Source: Flavobacteriaceae bacterium (lineage in GTDB: Bacteria > Bacteroidota > Bacteroidia > Flavobacteriales > Flavobacteriaceae). Taken from it: 20,902 bases of DNA. The notes under the pieces were generated by a model. That model searched no databases. It was not told the DNA's origin and saw nothing but the letters and a program-made list of their open reading frames with translations. Below are positions 7,937 to 13,298 of the stretch, in pieces. The translations under genes and the position numbers were made by a program. Each line of letters starts with the position of its first letter. Position 1 is the stretch's first letter. The stretch spans positions 1-20,902 of the forward strand of contig PAQB01000043.1 in NCBI GenBank assembly GCA_002709185.1, read 5' to 3'.

Positions 7937-9235
7937 TTATCTATTCAGCGCTGATTTATAGGCTTCTAAACAGCGCTCTCTTGCAAATTTGTGATCTACA
8001 ATGGGTTTTACGTAATTTAACTCTTGGTATTCAGGAACCCATTTTTTGATGTAGTGGTGGTCCTTGTCAAATTTTGTAATTTGAGTAGTTGGGTTAAAAA
8101 TCCTGAAGTAGGGCGCTGCATCAACGCCACAACCTGCAACCCATTGCCAGTTACTGACATTACTTGACAGTTCAAAATCATGTAATTTTTGAGCAAAGTA
8201 AGCCTCGCCCCAACGCCAATCAATAAGTAAATGTTTACATAAAAAACTTCCAACCAGCATGCGAACGCGATTGTGCATAAAACCGGTTCGGTTCAGTTCT
8301 CGCATGCCTGCATCAACTAAAGGATACCCAGTTTCACCTTGACACCATTTCGCAAACTCCTCCTTATTATTTCGCCATTGAATGGCTTCATATTGAGGCT
8401 TAAAACTCTTGGTGACGGTATGTGGGAAGTGCCATAAAATTTGCATAAAAAACTCTCGCCATATCAGTTCTTTTAAAAAGGTAATGTTAGAACTTTTCAG
8501 CGCTTCTTTTACAACTTTACGAATGCTGACTGTTCCAAATCTAAGGTGGGGACCAAGCCTGGAGGTTCCTGCAACCGAGGGCGTGTTCCTTTTTTCCTCA
8601 TATAAATGAATCAATTGTGGATCCATTTTGAAGGGGGCAATCTTTAATTTTGACTTGGTAAAGCCCATAGCATCTAATGGTACCCATTGGTTAAGGTCCA
8701 TTTTAGATAGGTATTTGAGTAAATTTTCAGAGGGGTAAGCCTCAATGTGTTTTTCAGTAAAAGTACACAACCATTTCTTTGAATACGGGGTGTATACTTT
8801 ATAGGGTAAACCGTCGTCTTTTGTCACTTCATTTCTCTCAAAAATCACCTGATCTTTAAAGGATTTAAAGGCTATATTTTTTTGACTTAAAATATCTGAA
8901 ACTGTATTATCCCTTGCAATTGCATAGGGTTCATAGTCATGATTTGTGTATACAGCTTCAATGGGAAATTCAGAAATCAACTGATTAAAAACTTGCGATG
9001 GACGGTCGTAATAAGTATTAATTTTTTGATTTCTATTAAGGGAGTCGTTAAGGTCTTTTAATTGGTTGTAAATAAAATTTACACGGGCGTCGTCTTTTGG
9101 AAGCTTCTCTAAAATTTCGGGGTCGAAAATAAAGATGGGAAGTACATTCTTGTAATTTTTCAAGACCTCAAAAAGACCGTGGTTATCCTCCAGTCTTAAA
9201 TCTCTACGAAACCAAAATATAGCGTTGGGTTTCAT
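7937..9235 (-). CDS. phrB: Class I CPD-type deoxyribodipyrimidine photolyase
   Basis: The 432-aa flavoprotein should repair cyclobutane pyrimidine dimers using blue or near-UV light. The N-terminal antenna domain begins IFWFRRDLRLEDNHGL (6-21). FAD-domain motifs are GTSRLGPHLRFG (223-234), ELIWREFF (256-263), ETGYPLVDAGMRELNRTGFMHNRVRM in two adjacent blocks (301-326), and DWRWGEAYFAQKLHDFELSSN ending at 359, followed by SNWQWVAGCGVDAAPYFRIFNP. Tryptophans in the positions of the electron-transfer chain are present (for example W340, W363 and W365). It is the last gene of unit A and overlaps the SRPBCC gene by 4 nt. Members of this class bind either MTHF or a deazaflavin as antenna; folE in the same operon makes MTHF attractive, by inference. 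Confidence 0.95.
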   Translation of the reverse strand: MKPNAIFWFRRDLRLEDNHGLFEVLKNYKNVLPIFIFDPEILEKLPKDDARVNFIYNQLKDLNDSLNRNQKINTYYDRPSQVFNQLISEFPIEAVYTNHDYEPYAIARDNTVSDILSQKNIAFKSFKDQVIFERNEVTKDDGLPYKVYTPYSKKWLCTFTEKHIEAYPSENLLKYLSKMDLNQWVPLDAMGFTKSKLKIAPFKMDPQLIHLYEEKRNTPSVAGTSRLGPHLRFGTVSIRKVVKEALKSSNITFLKELIWREFFMQILWHFPHTVTKSFKPQYEAIQWRNNKEEFAKWCQGETGYPLVDAGMRELNRTGFMHNRVRMLVGSFLCKHLLIDWRWGEAYFAQKLHDFELSSNVSNWQWVAGCGVDAAPYFRIFNPTTQITKFDKDHHYIKKWVPEYQELNYVKPIVDHKFARERCLEAYKSALNR

Positions 9236-9699
9236 GATTTGAATTCTCCAAAAAGTTCAATCAGTTTTTGTTGACGGTAATCAAATATCTCCTTTAGTTT
9301 TGGTTTCACCAAAATAGGGTGTGCCAACTGACCAATCCAGCCTAAAGGGAGTTTATAATCAATGATGTCTTCCATTTCAATTCCTCCTTTTATGGGTCTG
9401 ATGAAATGCTTGTGATGCCAGAGTGCATAAGGTCCAAAACGTTGTTCATCGACAAAATAATGTCCTTGATTAACGTGGGTAATTTCGGTCACCCACTTTG
9501 TTTTTATGCCTAGTACTGGTGTCACAATGTATTGAATGATTTGTCCAGCGAACATTTCTCGATCGGCTCCGCTAAGAATATTAAACCCCATATAGTCGGG
9601 TGTGATGGTTTTGAGATTTTTGGGACTGGATAAAAACGTCCAGGCCTCGTCAACTGTTATGGGTAGGTTTTGTTTTTTGTGTAATTTGTATAGTTTCAT
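9232..9699 (-). CDS. SRPBCC (ligand-binding/cyclase-like) family protein
   Basis: This 155-aa protein has the SRPBCC/COG4276 pattern: an N-terminal strand KLHKKQNLPIT, the helix VDEAWTFLSSPKNLKTITP (17-35), the segment GQIIQYIVTPVLGIKTKWVTEI (52-73), FVDEQRFGPYALWHHKHFI (82-100) and a long C-terminal helix. The fold forms a hydrophobic pocket. In other genomes this subgroup is often found next to photolyase genes, but its ligand is not known to me. Here it is 5 nt downstream of tspO and overlaps phrB by 4 nt (ATGA). No signal peptide is visible. A role in lipid or pigment handling under light stress is inference. Confidence 0.85.
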   Translation of the reverse strand: MKLYKLHKKQNLPITVDEAWTFLSSPKNLKTITPDYMGFNILSGADREMFAGQIIQYIVTPVLGIKTKWVTEITHVNQGHYFVDEQRFGPYALWHHKHFIRPIKGGIEMEDIIDYKLPLGWIGQLAHPILVKPKLKEIFDYRQQKLIELFGEFKS

Positions 9700-9704
9700 T
9701 TGGT

Positions 9705-10166
9705 TTAATTGTAGAGCACCACGTAGAGGTTTAAAGAGCTTGCCAACAAGAGCCAGACACAGTAAGGCAGTACAAAAAACCGCATGTGACTTATCAAGCT
9801 TTTGAAAGCGATGAAGAAATAGAACATTAAAACTGTTAATAGTGTGATGTTAAGTAAGCCCAGCTCAATTAAGTGTTTATTCATAAAAATGTAGTTCCAA
9901 GACACATTCAATACAAATTGAATCCCAAAAAGAAGCCATAGCTTTCGACTTTCAAGATTTTGATATAAATAGGTGATGAACACAGAAAAAAACACCATTA
10001 CACAGGTCCATGCGGCCCCAAAAACCCATCCCGCAGGCGTCCAGGGCGCTTTTTTTAAATCAAAATACCAGTTTGATGTAGGACCATCATCCATGAGCAA
10101 AGTTCCTAAAAATAGCGCCCCTAAATTTATCGCTAAAAAGCCTAAAAAAGTTAGCGTAAATTTCAT
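9705..10166 (-). CDS. tspO: TspO/MBR family membrane protein
   Basis: The 153-aa protein is a full-length TspO/peripheral benzodiazepine-receptor homologue with five predicted membrane helices (about 4-24, 42-65, 76-95, 99-119 and 127-150). Family hallmarks are the loop DLKKAPWTPAGWVFGAAW (36-53), NVSWNYIFM in helix III and a C-terminal helix with PYCVWLLLASSLNLY. Bacterial TspO binds and can photodegrade protoporphyrin IX, and regulates pigment genes in Rhodobacter. The loop Trp residues in this region and the WN pair in helix III are present. Its ATG begins immediately after the stop of the Lacal_2735 gene, so it is translated with unit A. Location is the inner membrane. Its presence in a photolyase operon supports a photo-oxidative role. 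Confidence 0.93.
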   Translation of the reverse strand: MKFTLTFLGFLAINLGALFLGTLLMDDGPTSNWYFDLKKAPWTPAGWVFGAAWTCVMVFFSVFITYLYQNLESRKLWLLFGIQFVLNVSWNYIFMNKHLIELGLLNITLLTVLMFYFFIAFKSLISHMRFFVLPYCVWLLLASSLNLYVVLYN

Positions 10167-10334
10167 TTATACATTGATTTTATCGATTTCATTTAAAACT
10201 TCTTGCGCTTGGGCATATTTGTCGTCGCTGGCAGCGCGGTCTGTTGAAGACAAGTCATGCCACTCAGACATTAATTTTTTGTAGCGCTCTTGTAGTTTTT
10301 CAACGGCTGTTTTCTTTTTGAATAATTTGAACAT
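10167..10334 (-). CDS. Lacal_2735-like small protein
   Basis: This 55-aa gene is easily missed. It starts with ATG at 10334-10332, two nucleotides after the glutathione peroxidase stop, and ends with TAA exactly next to the tspO start. The protein begins MFKLFKKKTAVEKLQERYKK, continues with LMSEWHDLSSTDRAASDDKY and ends AQAQEVLNEIDKINV. The basic N-terminus, a helix with heptad-like Leu, Met and Trp spacing and the conserved S-x-x-D-R-x-x-S-D-x-K-Y/A segment match the small Lacal_2735 family of Bacteroidota. No function is known. It could be a short coiled-coil, and no membrane segment is apparent. The perfect fit between two operon genes supports its being real. Confidence 0.85.
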   Translation of the reverse strand: MFKLFKKKTAVEKLQERYKKLMSEWHDLSSTDRAASDDKYAQAQEVLNEIDKINV

Positions 10335-10336
10335 AA

Positions 10337-10885
10337 CTATTGAATTAATTTTGTGATTTTACTGCTCATAGGACGTGTCATTGAATAGAAATAATCTATA
10401 AACTCACCATTTCTTCCAATAATGTATTTTTGAAAGTTCCATCTTACAGTAGTGCTTTTTACACCATTGAGTTCTTTATTTGTAAGCCACTGGTAAAGAG
10501 GATGCTGACGCTTTCCTTTGACGTCAATTTTTTCGGTCATTAAGAAAGTGACTCCATAATTTTGTTTGCAAAAAGTTTTAATTTGTGTTAGAGATCCGGG
10601 CTCTTGTTGTCCAAACTGATTGCAGGGGACTCCAATGACCATAAGATCTTTTTTGTACGTATCATAGAGGCGTTGTAAACCTTCATATTGGCCTGTAAAG
10701 CCACATTCAGAGGCCACATTCACAAAAAGAATGTATTTTCCTTTGTAGTGTGATAAGTCAATGTGAGATCCATCTACATTTTTAATTTTAATGTCATGTA
10801 GGGTCATTTTATTTGAATGTTGAGGGTTGATTGATGAAATGCCCAAAAAAAATAAAAAAGAAGTAATGGTTTTCGAGACGATCAT
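10337..10885 (-). CDS. Glutathione peroxidase family protein, probably exported
   Basis: Starting at ATG 10885, 2 nt after the SDR stop, gives 182 aa. A longer reading from 10915 would overlap the SDR gene by 28 nt and disturb the hydrophobic N-terminus, so I reject it. Residues 1-19 or so form a signal-peptide-like hydrophobic segment (TITSFLFFLGISS) without a lipobox Cys, suggesting export to the periplasm. The catalytic set is present: C61 in NVASECGFTGQYEGL (Cys, not Sec), Q94 in PCNQFGQQEPG, and W149 with N150 in VRWNFQKYII. Such Cys-type enzymes usually use thioredoxin rather than glutathione to reduce hydrogen and lipid peroxides. It fits an operon answering photo-oxidative stress. Confidence 0.92.
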   Translation of the reverse strand: MIVSKTITSFLFFLGISSINPQHSNKMTLHDIKIKNVDGSHIDLSHYKGKYILFVNVASECGFTGQYEGLQRLYDTYKKDLMVIGVPCNQFGQQEPGSLTQIKTFCKQNYGVTFLMTEKIDVKGKRQHPLYQWLTNKELNGVKSTTVRWNFQKYIIGRNGEFIDYFYSMTRPMSSKITKLIQ

Positions 10886-10887
10886 AG

Positions 10888-11571
10888 TTATACTTTTAGA
10901 GAGACAATACCACAATCCAATTTGAACACTTGACCGGATATTGATTTTGAGTTATCTGAAATTAAATATACTGCCATAGTAGCGACTTCGCTTGGTGCTA
11001 AAAACTTTTTTAATGGATGTCTTTGGATGGTGTTCTCTACCATTCTTTCATTTCTGAGTAGTTTTGCAGCTAAATCAGTTTGTGTAATTGTTGGGGCAAT
11101 GGCATTGACCCTGATGTTAGGCGCTAAGTCGGCAGCAACAGATTTGGTTAAACCTTCAACGGCTGATTTTGCGGTTGCAACACTGGCATGAAATGGCATA
11201 CCTAAAGTGGTTGCCACAGAGCTAAAGAGCACAATTGATCCAGAGTCACTTTGTGACAGGGCAGGGGTGTACGTTTGTATGGCCTTGACAGCCCCAATGA
11301 CATTGATTTCAAAATCACTTTTAAAATCTTCTAAACTCAGTCTTTTGAAGGGTTTTAGATTGATACTTCCTGGACAGTAAATCAATCCATCTGCTTGTTC
11401 AATTTCGGGGAGATCACTAGAAATGACATCACAATTATGATGTGTTAAATTCGCATGTGTATATTCTGGTACTGAACGACTGATGTTAATTACCTGATGC
11501 GTGGGTAGTAATGCATGAGCAATAGCTTTGCCAATTCCACGACTTCCCCCAATGATGATGATTTTTTTCAT
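10888..11571 (-). CDS. Short-chain dehydrogenase/reductase (SDR) family protein, atypical active site
   Basis: The 227-aa protein has the classical SDR Rossmann fold, with the nucleotide loop GGSRGIGKAIA (8-18), the structural Asn N90 (FEINVIGAVKAI), the active-site Ser S118 (SIVLFSSVA), the Lys K135, and the region NIRVNAIAP with a following T-rich loop. The expected Tyr, 13 residues after the Ser and four before the Lys, is V131 (HASVATAK). The usual NNAG segment reads YCPGSI. The core tetrad is therefore incomplete, so ordinary carbonyl reductase chemistry may not apply; H128 or another residue could replace Tyr, or the protein may bind without catalysing. It overlaps the preceding gene by 4 nt. 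A pterin- or carbonyl-linked role beside folE is only a guess. Confidence 0.9.
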   Translation of the reverse strand: MKKIIIIGGSRGIGKAIAHALLPTHQVINISRSVPEYTHANLTHHNCDVISSDLPEIEQADGLIYCPGSINLKPFKRLSLEDFKSDFEINVIGAVKAIQTYTPALSQSDSGSIVLFSSVATTLGMPFHASVATAKSAVEGLTKSVAADLAPNIRVNAIAPTITQTDLAAKLLRNERMVENTIQRHPLKKFLAPSEVATMAVYLISDNSKSISGQVFKLDCGIVSLKV

Positions 11572-11792
11572 GACGTCAAGGGTCTTCCTTTAAGGCGTTT
11601 TTCAATTTTTTGTTTGATCAATGTGAGCTCTTTCATCAAATCCATCAATGACTGGTCTTTATTTGTCTTATACAATTCATTAATTCCCAATATGATGGAT
11701 TTGACCTCACGAGAGGCTTCAATGCGTTCGCTTGTATTTTTGAATTTTAGTTTTTTCTCTAAAAACTCTTGGCCTTTTTTTACAGCTGTCAT
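11568..11792 (-). CDS. Small helical hypothetical protein in the photolyase operon
   Basis: I do not recognise this 74-aa protein. It is rich in Lys and Glu, has no Cys or Trp, no signal peptide and no membrane segment. Nearly the whole sequence (about 3-68) is predicted by eye to be helical, with hydrophobic residues at heptad-like spacing (for example QEFLEKKLKFKN and the repeated Leu/Met/Ile of SLMDLMKELTLIKQKI). A coiled-coil or a small adaptor is likely. The start lies 4 nt after the folE stop, and the stop overlaps the SDR start by 4 nt (ATGA), so coupling with both neighbours is firm evidence that the gene is real. Confidence 0.75.
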   Translation of the reverse strand: MTAVKKGQEFLEKKLKFKNTSERIEASREVKSIILGINELYKTNKDQSLMDLMKELTLIKQKIEKRLKGRPLTS

Positions 11793-11796
11793 AAAT

Positions 11797-12483
11797 TTAT
11801 TTTAAATAATTATTGAACTCAGTAACTTTTACTGGGCTGTTAAACGCACCACTGTAAAACGAAGTTACAGTTGCAGAAGATTCATCTTTAATCCCCCTAG
11901 AGGACACACAAAGATGTTTGGCATCAATAATGACAGCAACATCTTCCGTTCCTAAAATAGATTTTAATTCTTCTCCGATTTGATTGGTTAAACGTTCTTG
12001 GACTTGAGGTCTTTTGGCGTAGTACTGTACAATTCTGTTTAATTTTGAAAGCCCTATAACTTTCCCGGATGAAATATAGGCAATATGCGCTTTTCCAATG
12101 ATGGGAACAAAATGGTGTTCACAGTTTGAGTAAAACGTAATATTTTTTTCAACCAACATTTGATTATAATGGTATTTATTATCAAACAATGCGATTTTAG
12201 GTTTGTTCTTAGGATTGAGTCCAGAAAAAATTTCATCAATGTACATTTTAGCGACTCTATCTGGAGTACCTTTCAAAGAATCATCAGTTAGATCTAAGCC
12301 CATAACATCCATAATTTCTTCAAAAAGTATAGATATTTTATTTTTCTTTTCTGCATCACTAATTGTGAATGCATCCTTTTTTAAGGGTGTATCTAGTCCT
12401 GTGTAAAGGTGATCATCTCCTATTTCATGATGAGAAAATCCATTGATTCGTCTTGATTTCTGTTTTGTAATATTAGTAGCCAT
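11797..12483 (-). CDS. folE: GTP cyclohydrolase I
   Basis: FolE converts GTP to 7,8-dihydroneopterin triphosphate, the first step to folates and biopterin. I place the start at ATG 12483 (228 aa), 7 nt after the upstream stop; the open frame continues to 12558, but that adds 25 residues that overlap the DUF2805 gene and do not look like FolE. Zinc and catalytic residues are present: C121, H123 and H124 in FYSNCEHHFVP, and C192 in KHLCVSSRGI. Other signatures are LKGTPDRVAKMY (70-81), GLSKLNRIVQYYAKRPQVQERLT in two parts (144-166) and SATVTSFYSGAF. In this operon it probably increases tetrahydrofolate-type antenna cofactor (MTHF) for the photolyases; that link is inference. Confidence 0.96.
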   Translation of the reverse strand: MATNITKQKSRRINGFSHHEIGDDHLYTGLDTPLKKDAFTISDAEKKNKISILFEEIMDVMGLDLTDDSLKGTPDRVAKMYIDEIFSGLNPKNKPKIALFDNKYHYNQMLVEKNITFYSNCEHHFVPIIGKAHIAYISSGKVIGLSKLNRIVQYYAKRPQVQERLTNQIGEELKSILGTEDVAVIIDAKHLCVSSRGIKDESSATVTSFYSGAFNSPVKVTEFNNYLK

Positions 12484-12490
12484 AAACTGA

Positions 12491-12763
12491 TTAGCGTTTT
12501 GATATTTTGTTATTTGAAATTGATTTTTGACGTGAGCATTTGAAGCGTCCCGATTCAAAAGTTCTTAATTTCTGATGTTTTGTTTTGCGTCCTTGAACCC
12601 TTTCTCTCCAAAGTCTAAAGCTGCTGGGTGCCATATGTTTGCGCATTAGTGAGATGACTTGTCGTTCGGACAAACCAAATTGAAACTTGATGGCCTCGAA
12701 AGTGGTGCGATCTTCCCATGCCATTTCAATGATTCTATCAATTTCTATTGCGCTGAGGGTCAT
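12491..12763 (-). CDS. DUF2805 / TIGR03643 family small HTH-like protein
   Basis: This 90-aa basic protein matches the DUF2805/TIGR03643 family, known mainly from neighbourhoods of cryptochrome and photolyase genes. Segments typical of it are IDRIIEMAWEDRTTFEAIKFQ (9-29), a helix-turn-helix-like unit from about residue 20 to 42 with FGLSERQVISLMRKHM, and SSFRLWRERVQGRKTKHQKLR (47-67). The C-terminal tail (FKCSRQKSISNNKISKR) is highly basic. A nucleic-acid-binding role is plausible, but no experiment is known to me. It lies 2 nt downstream of the operon's first gene and 7 nt upstream of folE. No membrane or signal sequence is visible. Confidence 0.85.
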   Translation of the reverse strand: MTLSAIEIDRIIEMAWEDRTTFEAIKFQFGLSERQVISLMRKHMAPSSFRLWRERVQGRKTKHQKLRTFESGRFKCSRQKSISNNKISKR

Positions 12764-12765
12764 AA

Positions 12766-13188
12766 CTAGGGGAGGATATATTGTTGATCAAACTTTAATT
12801 TTTCTCTCATTAATCCTTGAAAAAAACGTTTATTTTCTTTGAAAGTTTTCGAGTTTTCAAAGTGGATGAACCGCCCTTGAGCATGTATACTGGTAAAGTC
12901 TGTTTTGTAAAAAACCAACTGGTAAAATGGAATGGCCCATGTAAAATTTTTTAAACCTTTATTAATGCGAATCAAAATGCCTTTTTTTCGCAACTCGATG
13001 TTGGCATAATTTAAATCCGATATGACATTTGTGATAAAATTCAAATTTGGGCTCAACTGCTTAACAATCATTCTTTTAGAGCCTATACCACCTCGTTTAA
13101 TAGATTCCCAAAAAGAATATGGTTTTCCCACAAATTCTTCTAGCATTTGTTTGTGATCTCTATTGAAGTAAGTGGTGTTTAAGACCAA
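12766..13188 (-). CDS. Conserved-looking hypothetical protein, first gene of unit A
   Basis: I do not recognise this 140-aa protein. The middle (about 60-115) has alternating hydrophobic residues suggesting a beta-rich domain, for example KKGILIRINKGLKNFTWAIPF (69-89), YQLVFYKTDF and RFIHFEN; this is reminiscent of small PH-like folds but is no more than resemblance. The ends are helical and basic. The start is uncertain. TTG at 13188-13186 is preceded five codons upstream by an in-frame TAA, and the first ATG is at 13146 (residue 15). I favour TTG because it lies 18 nt after the -7 box, almost as in the tetR leader (17 nt). The next gene starts 2 nt after its stop. Confidence 0.7.
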   Translation of the reverse strand: MVLNTTYFNRDHKQMLEEFVGKPYSFWESIKRGGIGSKRMIVKQLSPNLNFITNVISDLNYANIELRKKGILIRINKGLKNFTWAIPFYQLVFYKTDFTSIHAQGRFIHFENSKTFKENKRFFQGLMREKLKFDQQYILP

Positions 13189-13206
13189 GGTTAAATTGAT
13201 TTAAGT

Positions 13207-13236
13207 CAAACATAGCGAATGTCTTCACATTTACAA
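13207..13236 (-). promoter_or_regulatory. Promoter of unit A (photolyase-folE-tspO operon)
   Basis: Reading the minus strand, TTG (13236-13234), a 19-nt spacer and TATGTTTG (13214-13207) form a perfect Bacteroidota promoter of the TTG-N17-23-TAnnTTTG type. It lies 18 nt before the TTG start of the first unit-A gene, and the 22-nt element at 13241-13262 lies immediately upstream. Confidence 0.75.
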
Positions 13237-13240
13237 CCAG

Positions 13241-13262
13241 AATTAAAAAAACATTAACATTT
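13241..13262 (-). promoter_or_regulatory. Copy A of the shared 22-nt upstream element
   Basis: The element has core AAACATTAACATTT on the plus strand, preceded by AATTAAAA. It is identical to the element before the tetR gene (18843-18864) except for one base (A instead of C at the eighth position). It lies 4 nt upstream of the -33 TTG, and its inner edge is 27 nt from the -7 box. This is a position typical for an activator site, though repression by overlap is not excluded. Confidence 0.75.
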
Positions 13263-13298
13263 TTAGTCTTTCTTTAACAGCGTAAGCAGTGTAGTTGG

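Noticed and set aside
10886..10915. Upstream extension of the glutathione peroxidase gene
   Set aside because: It would overlap the SDR gene by 28 nt and place residues before a good signal-peptide start at 10885.
12484..12558. Upstream extension of folE adding 25 residues
   Set aside because: It overlaps the end of the DUF2805 gene and does not resemble FolE; the ATG at 12483 sits 7 nt after the upstream stop.
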